A DNA stretch of 64,000 nt from Hydra vulgaris (GCF_038396675.1 NC_088921.1:5718001-5782000), one strand, 5' to 3'; positions 10,771 to 22,394 are shown, numbered from the stretch's first letter. Notes: a model not told the origin generated them from the letters alone. Numbers and translations are program-made.

Positions 10771-11112
10771 TTAAGCCTGGGAAAAGTTGGCCCAGGTAGT
10801 AGGCCAAAGGCACCCTATTTTTTTTGAGCTCCAGTTACATAAATTTTATAAGCCTTAAAGCTGCCAAAACAAGATAGAATTAAACACTGGTAAATAAGAA
10901 TAAATTTTTTGCATATTTCTGTGAAATACCTACTGATAGGGCTGTAAAAGTTTGCAGGTCTTGAATTATACGACTTTTAGGTGGTCCTAACAAAGTGCTG
11001 TTTTTAAGAATTTTAAGTTTTAAATAAGTAAGACTAAATATCCGGACATTATGGTACTAAGTATATTAGTGAAGTAAAATATTCAGCTTGGGCCAAAGTC
11101 CCCATTTTACGG
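10771..11112. mobile_element. Probable pogo-type MITE
   Basis: The right end reads GGGCCAAAGTCCCC then ATTTTACGG, followed by TA (11113-11114). That matches the pogo-type layout seen elsewhere (TA, 9-bp cap, GGGG module). The left end has GGGAAAAGTTGGCCC near 10779, an imperfect inverted partner, with TA at 10769-10770. There is no coding capacity. The left boundary is less certain than the right. Confidence 0.5.
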
Positions 11113-12440
11113 TATGTTCTATTCTCTTTTTTTACTTATTTAAATTTTTACTTTGTGTTTAATTTCAGTTAGATAAAAAGACAAGCGCAATTCGCGAAGT
11201 CGTTGCAGTTTAAAAAATAAATTGAAGATTTTTTTTCGCTTTATAAAAACAAGTTTGATGCTTTTTAAAACAAAATGTCAAAAACTGAGTTGTGGTTTTC
11301 GGGTAGGGATGCGAAACAAACATGTTTTAAAATATTAAAAAAACATTGTTTGGTCATCCCGCCCAACCACTCCACCGCTGCCAGGCCACTGATTATATCT
11401 TATATTTGTTAGTTTTTAATTTAGATGATATTAATTTGTAATATCTACGTTTGAATTGATTCTACATAATATGTCAGAATACTCTTAATCTGCTCTCCTA
11501 ATGTTTTAATGAGAAAGAGATTAAAAGAATAACTTCTAATTTTAAGTACGAAAATCTTGCTAAGAAACTCATACTGATAATTAGTACTCATACTAGTAAT
11601 TACATTCGATATAATGCTTTAGCTTATCTATGTTCCTATAACAAAAATAACACATATAGTTAAAATAAAAACTACAGAGTAAATATTATACTGACATTAA
11701 AAATAAACAAGATTTATGTAAAATGATAGCTAGGTAACAAATGAAAACAGCTTCTTGCTTGTTTATATTTTATTATTATCATACTTTAATAATAAAAATA
11801 AAAAACAAACAAGCAAGATGTTAATGATAATAATTGTAGTAATCATAAATAAAAAAATAAGAGTGAATTTTAAATATTAAGTGAAAATCAAGTCAATTAG
11901 TTAGAACAAAATTGTTCTCAGAATTTTTTAAAATTTTTAAGATAAAGAAAAGACGATAAAGGTGTTTGAAGTTGTAGTTTTTGAATGAGCAAAGAAGTAA
12001 TGTAACTTTGCAAAACTGCTCCAAATGTGTAAATTTAAGTTATTGCCTTTTAATAAATGTTGAAATCGTAAAAACCTTAAAACCTTCATGTCTTAAATAG
12101 TGATATCTTTTTATCTATTTTTGTATTATTTACTAATTTCTTGTTTATAAGTAAAACCAGCTAAAGTAAAATGCTCTGGTGCCATTTTAAGTTTTTAATA
12201 AATTTTAACTACAGGCTTGATTATAACCCAATATAAATAATGCGGTTTCAATATACACTTAAATAAGATTTTTCATATTTTTATTTACGTCGCTCTATAA
12301 TAAAGATTTAATAACTTGCAAAAAAATTGTATGTCTGCATATAAAAAAACAACATAATATTAGGTGGTAAATATAATATAAATCCTAATTACTTTTTGAA
12401 ACAGTAATTCTGAAAAACCACACAAAATGTGCATTCCTAT
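11113..12440. other. AT-rich stretch with one imperfect hairpin
   Basis: At about 11752-11820, TCTTGCTTGTTTATATTT faces an inverted copy ending AACAAACAAGCAAGA. Otherwise no coding signal or known repeat. Confidence 0.5.
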
Positions 12441-12448
12441 GTTGCTAC
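12441..12448. repeat. Target-site duplication, left (GTTGCTAC)
   Basis: Eight bases identical to 15719-15726, directly outside the CATGGCC ends of the P-like element. Eight bp is the duplication length typical of P elements. Confidence 0.9.
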
Positions 12449-12468
12449 CATGGCCTACTTAAATACAC

Positions 12469-12508
12469 GGCCTTCTATTCTGCTTAAACCGGAAAAAAAT
12501 AGAAGGCC
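12469..12508. promoter_or_regulatory. Subterminal 11-bp inverted pair inside left TIR
   Basis: GGCCTTCTATT (12469-12479) and its reverse complement AATAGAAGGCC (12498-12508), 18 bases apart. The pair is mirrored at the other end. P elements use internal 11-bp inverted repeats near their ends, so a role as THAP-domain binding site or enhancer is a reasonable inference, not shown here. Confidence 0.6.
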
Positions 12509-12725
12509 AGTTAAAAAAACGCATCTTTTGTCGGATGGACAATCTTTCTCAAAATATTTTAATTATTGAGCTATAAATTTCAAGTAAGTAAATCTGGCAC
12601 AGGATAAAAAAATTTGCGTTGACTTAATTGAAGTATATACTATACTTCACTAAACTTTCTAAAATTTTAGGCTTTTTTTTAGGTTTCTTTTCAGTAATAA
12701 ATAGTAATCATGATTAATAAATATT

Positions 12726-12731
12726 TTTATT
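12726..12731 (-). terminator. Possible poly(A) signal for the P-like transposase
   Basis: Minus-strand AATAAA, about 200 bp downstream of the stop codon and inside the element. The sequence is AT-rich, so chance occurrence is possible. Confidence 0.4.
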
Positions 12732-12929
12732 GAAAACAACACAACATTTATTAACCTTCATAATTATATATTACTTAAATGATTATAGAAAGACATGGGT
12801 TATATTTGTCAGTAGAATTTTTAAGATATTCAAGGACTGTACAAGAAATAAGAATACACAAATTCTCGAAAGTAAGCTTTAAAAGTATTTAAATTTTTTT
12901 TACACAAACTGTTTAAAAATAAAAGATTC

Positions 12930-15467
12930 TTATTTTTTTCTCTGTCTTTTTTTAATAGCAACAATGTTATCTGCAACAATAGAATCACTGACTCTCTTTC
13001 TGATGTTATTAAAATAAATATTTGAAATAACAGTGTGTATAATTTCCTTTCCACAATTTTGGTGATTTGAACATAAAAATGGTTGGTAACTTTCTCTACT
13101 GCCAAGAACTAACTTTGCTGCTTTACGGTGTTGCATTTGAGATCGATAAATAACATCAAATACGTGATCTAACATAGCAAAACTATCACAGACATATTCT
13201 AAAAGGGCTAGTGATGGAGTTGTTAGCCCACCTCTGGACAATTTATTTAAATAACTATAGTCATTCGACTCCTGTTGACATGGTTGACTACAAAGCAACT
13301 TGCAACACATTTTAAACTTCTTAATCAGTTTTTTAGCAATAAAACCAGCAATATAAGTAGCAACTTCACGCGAATCATCTGATAAAATCACACAATCATA
13401 ATCTCTCTCTTTAATCTGATCCATCAAGGATCTAGCATGTTGTGTATCTTGAACATCATTAATATCATTTTCAAATATTTTAATTCCTTCTTTTATTAAA
13501 CTTTTTATTTGGATTATCTTCTCACTATAGATAACATCTTTCAAACTGACAAGAAACCTGCCACCACTCATTTGGCGGTATTGTCCAAATCTTCTTTCTA
13601 ACGGATCACTTTGAAAACGAGCAGTCAATATAAATTTATAATTATCTTCCAATAGATCTTCTATTAAAGAAGCTTGACATAATAAAGTTCTTTGTAGTGC
13701 TGATGATGTTTGAGAAGATAATGTATATTTCTCAAAATTTGGGATTTTGGTGTTTTTCCATTTATTTAACCATTCAGCGAAAGCTCGAAAAAACTCAGGT
13801 TTTTTATCATTAATAATAGCAGCATTTCCAAGACAGTTATTAGAAAACTGATTTTTTGAATTTGTAATTGTCCACCATTTATTAAAAAGAGTTAGGAAAG
13901 ATGCAATATCTAAACGGTTGGGAAAATATGATTTTATTGCTGCTGCTGTAGTTTCATCGAAGATACCTAAAGCAACAGTGACATTTTGCTTGTAGTTTCC
14001 AGGATGGACAACTTTGCTATTTATTTTTGGTGCTTTTTTCAAACTTGCATCCAACAGACTGTCCTTTTCTAATAAATCATGAAATATTTTCCACGATATT
14101 TCTCCTGGTTGAACGTGAATTTCATCTTTAAAAGCTGAAAAATGAAATTCTGGAAAAATAAACCTTTTTTTATTTAGTAAGTTATTTCGAATGTTTTTAA
14201 TCAGATGCACTGTGTCAAAGAATAGGTAAATTTTTTGTGATTGTACATTAATAAACAAATCATCTGGTTTTTTACCATGTGCATCAAGCAATTTTGTAAA
14301 AGAGGAAACATTTGAAGCATGATTGTCACAAACAACACCTCGAACATTAAAGCTATATTTTATTAAAGATTGAATCAAGCTGAGAATTTCAGTTTTCAAC
14401 CAATCACTGTTTAATTTTATAATTGGAATTGCTTTGATGACACAAGAGGTATTTTCTTTTATACCAACTACCATGAAAGAAACAATGCTTCTATAACATT
14501 CATTTTCTTCACTAATCCCAATTACATCTCCACCAGAATATTCTGCACATTTTTGCAAATACATTTCATCAAAAATTATTATTAGATCATTTGATAAGCT
14601 CCCATTTTCATGTAACAATTTCAAAACTTTCATAGAATCAATTTCACCTGCTTTGAGCTTGCCTAACAGTGATATAGATGGAAGAGGGAATTCCTTCAGC
14701 AGTAAATGATAAGTTTGCAATGATGTGTAACGCAACATCAAGGCAAATTGAAGCATATTTGAAGAATAAATTTGATTTTTTTTTATTTGGTGACTTTTAA
14801 GTTCTTCAAGAATGGAAGACAACTTTTCTTTTTCGATACTAAAATGTGAATTGAAGTTTTCCAGCATACTCCTTCTCTTTAACATACATTGATGGGTTAC
14901 TCTGAGCCAAGGTGGCAAAGAAACTGGAAGATTTTTATAAAAAAGTTTGACATGAAGATTTTTGTCAATACGAATACATTCAGCAATTTCAGGTATATGT
15001 AGTTCATTTTGAATAATTTTATGGAACACGACACAATCATCGAATTTGGAAAATGAATATCCTATTGGTGAATCAGCAACTGTAAGAGAATTAAGATCTT
15101 CAATAATATCATTTGACAAAAACTTCTGATATTCATCTTCTTGAAAAATTCTTTTAGTTGGTGATTTTCTTGGTATAAACATAGCTGGAAGTGAAGCTGT
15201 TGCAATACTGGCCGGGTATATTGTAGGAACAGGCTTCAAATTATACAACAAACGAAATCGTTTTTCTGATGCTCCTTTGTGTACTAAACTTTCATCAAAA
15301 TGTTTTAAGCAAATCACAGATGATTTAGAGACAGTCCAACAATTTCTATTTACAAATCTAATCCATAACTTTCTCAAGTCATCATCTTTTGGAAAACCAA
15401 AGACTGGTATTACTTCACCACCATTATAATTTGAGGTACAACCGACAACACAGCATTTATTAACCAT
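12930..15467 (-). CDS. P-element-like (THAP9-like) transposase, intact, 845 aa
   Basis: A single intronless frame. Residues 5-85 form a THAP zinc finger: CCVVGC, then C53-x2-H56 (ICLKHF), ending in KPVPTIYP, the AVPTIF-type box of the C2CH module. A basic linker (SPTKRIF) and a helical region (210-230) follow. The RNase H-like catalytic core shows D300 (IIIFDEMYL), D381 (VVCDNHASN), the HLIKNIRNN block at 421-429, and D621/E624 in SDPLERRFGQYRQMSGGRF. The C-terminus has YIAGFIAKKLIKK (705-717) and SRGGLTTPSLALL (744-756), both typical of P/THAP9 proteins. The length is somewhat above Drosophila P transposase. An in-frame TAA lies 18 nt before the ATG, fixing the start. Nothing is missing, so activity is plausible. 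The flanking inverted repeats and target duplication argue against a domesticated host gene. Confidence 0.95.
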   Translation of the reverse strand: MVNKCCVVGCTSNYNGGEVIPVFGFPKDDDLRKLWIRFVNRNCWTVSKSSVICLKHFDESLVHKGASEKRFRLLYNLKPVPTIYPASIATASLPAMFIPRKSPTKRIFQEDEYQKFLSNDIIEDLNSLTVADSPIGYSFSKFDDCVVFHKIIQNELHIPEIAECIRIDKNLHVKLFYKNLPVSLPPWLRVTHQCMLKRRSMLENFNSHFSIEKEKLSSILEELKSHQIKKNQIYSSNMLQFALMLRYTSLQTYHLLLKEFPLPSISLLGKLKAGEIDSMKVLKLLHENGSLSNDLIIIFDEMYLQKCAEYSGGDVIGISEENECYRSIVSFMVVGIKENTSCVIKAIPIIKLNSDWLKTEILSLIQSLIKYSFNVRGVVCDNHASNVSSFTKLLDAHGKKPDDLFINVQSQKIYLFFDTVHLIKNIRNNLLNKKRFIFPEFHFSAFKDEIHVQPGEISWKIFHDLLEKDSLLDASLKKAPKINSKVVHPGNYKQNVTVALGIFDETTAAAIKSYFPNRLDIASFLTLFNKWWTITNSKNQFSNNCLGNAAIINDKKPEFFRAFAEWLNKWKNTKIPNFEKYTLSSQTSSALQRTLLCQASLIEDLLEDNYKFILTARFQSDPLERRFGQYRQMSGGRFLVSLKDVIYSEKIIQIKSLIKEGIKIFENDINDVQDTQHARSLMDQIKERDYDCVILSDDSREVATYIAGFIAKKLIKKFKMCCKLLCSQPCQQESNDYSYLNKLSRGGLTTPSLALLEYVCDSFAMLDHVFDVIYRSQMQHRKAAKLVLGSRESYQPFLCSNHQNCGKEIIHTVISNIYFNNIRKRVSDSIVADNIVAIKKRQRKK

Positions 15468-15658
15468 TATTATTATTAATAATTAAAAAGTATCCACAAA
15501 TAACAATACAAAGTTGTTGAAGTTTAGTAGAGATGTCAATTAATCTAACGCGAAAACTTTTATCCTGTTCCAGATATACTTACTTAACATTTATAGCGCA
15601 ATATTCAAAGTATTTTGAGAAAGTTTGTCCATATAATGGAATATACGTTTTTTTAACT

Positions 15659-15698
15659 GGCCTTCTATTTTTTTTCGATTTAAGCAGAATAGAAGGCC
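15659..15698. promoter_or_regulatory. Subterminal 11-bp inverted pair inside right TIR
   Basis: GGCCTTCTATT (15659-15669) and AATAGAAGGCC (15688-15698), the mirror of the pair at the left end. It lies upstream of the transposase start, so it could also act on the promoter. Confidence 0.6.
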
Positions 15699-15718
15699 GT
15701 GTATTTAAGTAGGCCATG

Positions 15719-15726
15719 GTTGCTAC
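15719..15726. repeat. Target-site duplication, right (GTTGCTAC)
   Basis: Identical to 12441-12448. A further GTTGCTAC occurs at 15731-15738, so the original target probably already held two copies of this 8-mer separated by GCGC. Confidence 0.9.
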
Positions 15727-15738
15727 GCGCGTTGCTAC

Positions 15739-17724
15739 AAACATTTTTAAAAAACAGTTTCAAAATAAAAATATTATGCAAAAACTTATTAAGAAACTTA
15801 TTGCAGATTAGAAACCTGCATCAAATTTTAAGCTATATTAGTAAAAAAATAATAATTTTTAAAAAGTTAAGAACTTAGTCTGTTTTTAATTTGCTTTTAA
15901 AAGTCTCGTTTTCAAAAAATTATAAACAAAATTTTGGTTAAAAATCTGTGTCAGAAAAGTTTTTTAAACATTTTTTGACTTGAAAATATTAAAGTGTAGT
16001 TTTTAAAAATTAAAAAGTTGGTGTAGTCGTTTGTTAAAATAATCAAAGAGTGAGTATAAAGAGTTTCGCTTAAGACTTCTTTACAGATTTACTAAAGGAA
16101 GCCTGAAATACAGATCTGCTGAAATACAGATCATTAGTTCCAATAAGTCTAAAAATTTTTGTAACTAAAATACTGAAGCACTAGTAATTTCGTTTACAGT
16201 ACTAAAAAATCAAATCTTTTTAAATGCCTAATAACAAAAATATTGACCAATTCTCAGGGTGATCTCAGCTGATACTTAAGAATGATTTTTTTATCTTTTA
16301 CATGATCTCTGATTAAAGTTACTAAAGCTCAACTTCTGAAAAATGCTTTTAGATTATTTTTAAAATATGGAATTTAATTGCATATTTGGTAATCCTACAG
16401 TTAAGCAACCTAAAATAATTTTATTTTTTGACTTGTTGCACTCCGGTCAATGGAGACTTTCATAAAAGAAATTTATTTTTATTTAAAAGAATTAAATTTT
16501 AAAAGAAACAAATATTGCTGTCACACGTCAAAACCTCCAGGTTTATGTGGTGACTAAAACTAGTTGAAGTATGACAATAAATATTTTTAAAGTTTTAAAA
16601 TTCTCCACAGAACAGAGCGCAATAAAAACTTTATTTTAGGCCACTCAACTGTAGTTCTACTTTATGTAAATAAACATTAATACAATTACACCTTAGGAAT
16701 CAACAGGTTGTTTGCCAATATTTTAAGGAATTGATTTAATTTGAACCAAACTCATTTTCAGAAAAATTATACTTTAATTCCTTTAGAAAAATGCTTTTCA
16801 ATTACAACCTATTTCGTCAAATGTAAGTCAAGAGAAGTTCATAAAACAATTTGCTGAATATAACTTTACATTATGTGTATGACTTTCAACTTACTTAAGT
16901 TATGTAAGTTCAATGGAGTGCCATATTCCCTAATTTTTTTTTAAAGTTAATTCAATTTCTCTAACTTTTCCTTGATTTTTTTTTGCAGATATTTGAATTC
17001 AATGATTTTTAAATGATCTGGAAAACACACTGTATTGAGAGGATTACAAGAATGTCAAACAAATAAAATTTAAATTACATTTATGGTTTTTAATCCTAAT
17101 ACAATAGTCAATTTGTATAAATCACTTTGTTAAAGCATTTTTTTTGTGATTTTCTGAAAGTATAATTTTTTTTGTGAACATTTGAATTCCTTATCCTGCT
17201 TAAATTGATCCTCTAAAAACTACCTTGAAAATAATAAAAGCACTTTAACTTAAATAACCAAGAATAAAAAAAATTACTTGAATGTTTAACCATTACTAAA
17301 TTATGAAAAGTTACAATTGATTAACTGAATAATAATGATGCCTGTATTGGTATTTATATTATTTATTTCTTCCTAAAAAATTATGCTTGAAATTTAACTA
17401 TTAATTATTTATGTATAAATATATATTCAATGCGAAAAGCTATGGTTTAAAAAAAAGTTGTAACCTATTTAAAAAGATATAAAGGCATTGCCTACTAAAA
17501 TCTAATAGACCGGTTGCATCTTATTTGTTTTAATTGATATTATAAATTTAAAAGAAAAACAAACGAATGTTTACTATAACAATGTAACTATATTAAGATT
17601 ATAAAAGGATTAACAACTTAAAATCAATTTGATTTTTTTGAAAACCTTCGCCCCTCTCCTCTACCCTATTGCAGAACGTAATTTATTGACGATTCCTATG
17701 TCATGACGTAATTTATAGACGATT
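15739..17724. other. AT-rich stretch, nothing recognised
   Basis: About 2 kb with no convincing coding signal, inverted repeat or known element. Confidence 0.5.
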
Positions 17725-18836
17725 CCTATGTTTTATAACGATTTATTTAAAAATAGAATGTTTCCATTAATAGATAAATCAACTAGAATCACGGAAAAAA
17801 CAGCTTCGCAAATTGATAACATCAAAACAAACGGTATTTTTAATGAATCTCTAAAAAAGGGTATTGTTAATAGTGACATCTCCAATCATTTCCCTATTTT
17901 TCTAATGAAACACCAATTGACAAACAAATCATTTTTAAACTCATCTACAACAAAGCAAATTTTTCATCATTTTGGGAGCAACTTTCATAGCTTCATTAGA
18001 AAAATATAAACACTTCATCCGACGTTATCTAGCTTACAAGCAATTCGTAAAATCTTTTTATGAAATACATGATGTTAACTTTCCAAAATGTAAAATAAGT
18101 CTAGAATGTAATGTAAAATCGCCATGGATTACGAACAGTTTAAAAAAATTCGAAGATCAAACAAAAATTATACATTAAATATTTAAAAGCTAAGACAATT
18201 GAAAGTAAAACTATCTACAAGAATTATGCGAAAGTTTTTGAAAGACTTAGAAAGAATCTAAAAAAAAAATACTATTCTAATTTATTTAAGCGAAACGAAA
18301 ATCATTCCAAACGCACATGGCAAGTTCTAAAAGAAATTACTGGTAACACTGAAGCTAAATCATGCGCTTTAAAAAATGACATTAAAATCTTTAGCAAATT
18401 GCTATTTCTCATGAAATAGCAATTTGCTAAAGATTACCTGTGATGTTCCAACTCTTCTTTTTCTCATATATATTAACAATCTTCATAAAGTATCCAGATT
18501 AAAGACAATAATGTTTGCCGATGAATCAAACCTATTTTTATCACTTAATAACATCCCTACACTGTTTCAACTTATGAATTTAGAATTAAACAAGATTTCT
18601 TATTGATTTAAATCAAACAAATTATCACTTAACATTAAAAAAACTACTTGGATTCTAAAAAAAAATTAATTCCTAACAAAATGTCATCCTTTTTCATTGA
18701 TAATGTCAAAATAAGCAGAGGAAATGTTACAAAATTTTTAGGTGTTTATGTTGATTATAACCTTACTTGGAAATTTCACATTGAAAGTTTATGCAACAAA
18801 ACTTCAAAAAGTATAGGAATTGTAAACAATGGAGAT
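17725..18836 (+). pseudogene. 5'-truncated, internally deleted CR1-like LINE
   Basis: It starts inside the endonuclease (FYNDLFKNRMFPLIDKSTRIT at 17728, DISNHFPIF near 17877). The inter-domain linker follows (NVKSPWITNSLKKF, about 18108-18150). It then jumps at a hairpin (18386-18435) straight to the RT block LLFLIYINNLHK (18452) and an altered catalytic box MFADESNLFLS, where FADD has become FADE. The thumb region FLGVYVDYNLTWKFHIESL ends near 18836. RT blocks 1-4 are missing. Several frame changes and stops make it non-functional. Confidence 0.85.
18386..18435. repeat. Perfect 23-bp inverted repeat at a LINE deletion junction
   Basis: Arms 18386-18408 and 18413-18435 with loop TCAT. The left arm continues the LINE linker coding sequence. 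The right arm is its inverted copy, followed at once by RT sequence from much further downstream. Confidence 0.85.
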
Positions 18837-19519
18837 AAACATGCGGATAGTTTGCTTCTGACCAGTGGTGGAACTTCAAATTTTGGACTCCCTCGCAAAA
18901 TACTATTTAGACCCCCACCAAAAAAAAGAAAATAATAATTTTTTTCTAAATTTATTCATTAAAAAAACTGTTACACAACTGAAATTAAGTAAATAGATTA
19001 CAGTTTATCTAAAACTGCAAATCAATGCTCCTTGATTTTCAATTGGCAAAATCTGTAACACGACTTTGATTTCCATAGTGTTGGCTGTTTTTGCTTCGAT
19101 TTCAAACATAAATAGGTTATGCAAACGCTCTTTGTCTGTAAAACTGCGTAAATTTTTTATTATCTTGTCCTCTACATTTACTTAATGTTATGTTATTCTT
19201 TTTAAGCAGATTTAATGATTCTTTATATAATCCAAGATCTGGGTAGTTGTGTACTTTTGCAAAACCAAAAAAACTTTCCTAATTTCAATTATTGTTGTTT
19301 TTTTCTACATTTTTTGTTATTTAAACATATTTAAGTACTTGCTTTAGTTGGGTTTTTTTTGCTAAGTCTGGCGTGGTATCTTTGTATAAAAAGGAGCATT
19401 GTTAATACTTTTGGTTAACATTGTCTTTAAACGTGTAGCAATACAATGAATAAATTCATTCTGAATTTAATAGATTAAATATTTCACAGCTCCATTGGTA
19501 TGCTTAATATTTAGAATGG
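18837..19519. other. No gene recognised
   Basis: The frame of the upstream LINE runs into unrelated sequence after 18836 (TGGTGGAACTTCAAATTTTG). Nothing identifiable follows up to the next LINE. Confidence 0.45.
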
Positions 19520-19707
19520 GTAATGAATAATATTGCTAAAAAAACGATAGAAAGCCAAAAAAAGTTGTGGGATCAAGTCAAAAAGCTGCGACTCGAAGGT
19601 AAGTATGCAGTTATAAAATATGATAAAATTTTTTCTAGAGAATTTCGGAAGTAAATATGTTCGTTCTTAAAAAGAACTCCTTTTTAATTTATTTATTATA
19701 ACTAATC

Positions 19708-21904
19708 ATGGCTTTAATAAGTGACTTTGAAACTCTTGCCTATAATTTTTTTGAAACGAAATTTTTTTCATTACACGAAAACTGCCACCCAGGTATTAAT
19801 TATTTTCACGATACAAAAGTTGAATGTTCTTACTATTATCCAAGTGAATTAAAAGGAATTCTATTTAAGAATGTCAACAAGAAAAGCAACGTTCAAATTG
19901 GAATTCTACACGTAAATATCAGAAGCATTAATTGTAATTTTGAAAAGTTCCAAAATTTACTTGAGGAAACTAAATACTTTTTTAATATTATTTGCTTCAC
20001 TGAAACTTGGGCTACCTCAAACGACTGACCAACCGCAACAAAAATTAAATAAAGTTATAAAAAAACGTTTTTTTAAACCATCAAATATTGAGTCTTTCAA
20101 AAATCAGCTCTCATTATTTCATTGGAAACACTTAAATTCTAATGAAAACACAAACAACCTTTATGAAAAGTTCTTTGAAACATTCACCTCTATTTACGAA
20201 TCTAATTTCCCAATTGTTACAATTACATTAAAAACAAAACACTTTAATAATCTCTGGATTACCAAAGGATTCAAAAAATCATCCAAAACAAAACAAAAGC
20301 TATATATGTTACAAAAGCTATAAAGATTACAAAAATCTTTTTGAAAACATTCGAAAAAATTTAAAAAAAACTTACTATTCAAAATTAATTAATAAAGCTA
20401 AAAATGACTCAAAAAGCACTTGGAAAGTATTAAAAGAAATTACTGGAAAACTAAAAACATGCTCAAGGTCTTTGCTACAAATGGTGAAAGTCGTTAACAA
20501 TAGCTTGTATGAACCACAAATAATAGCTCATGAATTTAATAAATATTTCACTGTAATTGGATCAACTCTGTCAAGAAAAATACCAAATACCCAAACCTCA
20601 TTTTATGATTTTTTGATACCTATTGACAAAGATATTTGCTCTGAAGAATTATCTGTCGAACTATCATTTGATGAGTTTGAAAAAGCTTTCAAATCCTTAA
20701 AAAAAAATAAAGCACCTGGTGCAGATGAAATAAACGGAAATATTGTTATAGATTGCTACGGACAATTGAAAAATGTTCTTTTTTAAATTTTCAGAGCATC
20801 TATTCATCAAGGTATTTTTCCTGAACCTTTAAAACTTGCCAGGGTTACCCCTATCCATTAAGAAGGCGACAGATCCAATATCAGTAATTATCGTCCTATC
20901 TCTGTTCTTTCTATATTTTCTAAAATTTTAGAAAGATTTATCTTCAACAGAGTATGCAATTATTTTAATTACAAAAACTTATTTCACGACAATCGGTATG
21001 GTTTCAGAAAAGGGAGTTCAACTGAACATGCCATTATTCAATTGATACATAACATCTCTGAATCTTTTGAAAATCTCAATATACGCTAGGTGTTTTTATT
21101 GACCTATCAAAAGCTTTTGATACGGTCGGTCACCGCATTTTATTCAAAAAAATTAAACATTATGGTTTAAACAATAAAATCTTAAAATGGTTTAAAAGCT
21201 ATTTAACAAATCGAAAACAACTTGTGTATAGTAATGATGGTCAGCAAAGTGAACCCCTGAGCATAACCTTTGGTGTTCAACAAGGCTCAATTCTCGGACC
21301 ACTACTATTTTTAATCTATGTAAACGACTTAAACAATGCTTTCAAATTGAAAAGCATAATGTTCGCTGATGATACAAATCTTTTCTTATCCCATATTGAT
21401 TTTTATGAACTCTTTTCAACTACAAACAAAGAACTCAATCTTATTTCTAATTGGTTCAAAGCTAATAAATTAACTTTAAATATTAACAAAACAAAATGGA
21501 TTATCTTTCACTCCTGCGCAAAAAAACGTTTTTTACCAAGTAATATGCCTCAAATTTATATTGATGAAACAATAATAAAAAGAGATACTTTTATAAAATT
21601 CTTAGGTGTTTATCTTGATGAGAATATTACTTGGAGAAAACATATTGATCATGAAGGGACAAAAATTTCCAAAAATATTGGCATTTTATTCAAAGCCCGA
21701 AATTATTTAAACAAAAAAAACTTAACCCAACTCTATTTTTCATTTATATACAACTATATAAATTATGCAATCATCGCCTGGGGAAGTACGGATAAAAGTA
21801 AATTACAACATCTTTATCGCCGTCAGAAGCATGCAATCCGCGTAGTTAATTATGCTGATCGCTTTTCACATTCAAAATATTTTTTTGATTATATGATGGT
21901 CTAG
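19708..21904 (+). pseudogene. LINE ORF2 (endonuclease-reverse transcriptase), broken
   Basis: The endonuclease N-terminus (19708-20025) contains LHVNIRSINCNFEKF and IICFTETWA. The catalytic middle is deleted, and at about 20027 the sequence enters the linker (WITKGFKKSSKTKQKLY near 20256). RT begins at 20472 (NKAPGADEINGNIVIDC). NYRPISVLSIFSKILERF (20889) follows, then FIDLSKAFDTV (21100). GVQQGSILGPLLFLIYVNDL, with GVPQG altered to GVQQG, runs to FADDTNLF at 21362, and the thumb reads FLGVYLDENITWRKHI. The post-RT block is RRQKHAIRVVNY. At least four frame changes or stops separate these pieces. Confidence 0.88.
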
Positions 21905-22302
21905 ATGTTTATAAACTGAACGTATTTAATGTCTTATGTTTTACTTTAATATGGAAAAACGATTTATCTTTATTTGTTTTTAACGGCCTTTTTTTTTAAA
22001 ACCAATAAATAAACACACATAAAGAAATTATAGTTTTTTAAATGAACCTTTTTGTAAATCTAAGTTCAATCAAGTTTGTATTTCATATCGTGCACCCCAT
22101 CTTTGGAATAAAATAGTATTACCAAACTTTGATCCTTCTATTACTCTTCCTGTTTTTAAAATTAAGTTAAAAAAATTAATTCTCTCTACGGAAAACATTC
22201 TAAAATTCTACTAAAAATGTATGTAATATGTATTTGTTAAATCTTCAGCTTATTATATATTAAAATGTGTTGTATCTTTGTATAATGTAAATACGTTAAG
22301 TC

Positions 22303-22305
<3 letters not shown>

Positions 22306-22394
<89 letters not shown>
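22306..22394. repeat. (TA)n microsatellite within LINE 3' UTR
   Basis: About 44 TA units between the ORF2 end and the 3' stem-loop of the LINE. Confidence 0.95.

Larger units (their letters stand above)
12449..15718 (-). mobile_element. Complete P-like DNA transposon (3270 bp)
   Basis: The element starts CATGGCCTACTTAAATACAC and ends with its reverse complement. The first 40 bases of the two ends are identical and the first 73 differ at two positions. Weaker inverted similarity continues to about 160 bp (to GGATAAAA at 12602). It is flanked by a perfect 8-bp duplication and encodes one uninterrupted THAP-type transposase. The CATG start, 8-bp duplication and transposase family all agree with the P superfamily. 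Near-identical ends and an intact frame suggest it inserted recently, or at least stayed under selection until recently. This is the only element in the window that looks complete and undamaged. Confidence 0.93.

Noticed and set aside
12930..15467. Interpretation of the THAP protein as a host THAP9 gene
   Set aside because: Matching inverted repeats, CATG ends and a perfect 8-bp duplication directly flank it, so it is an element at this locus.
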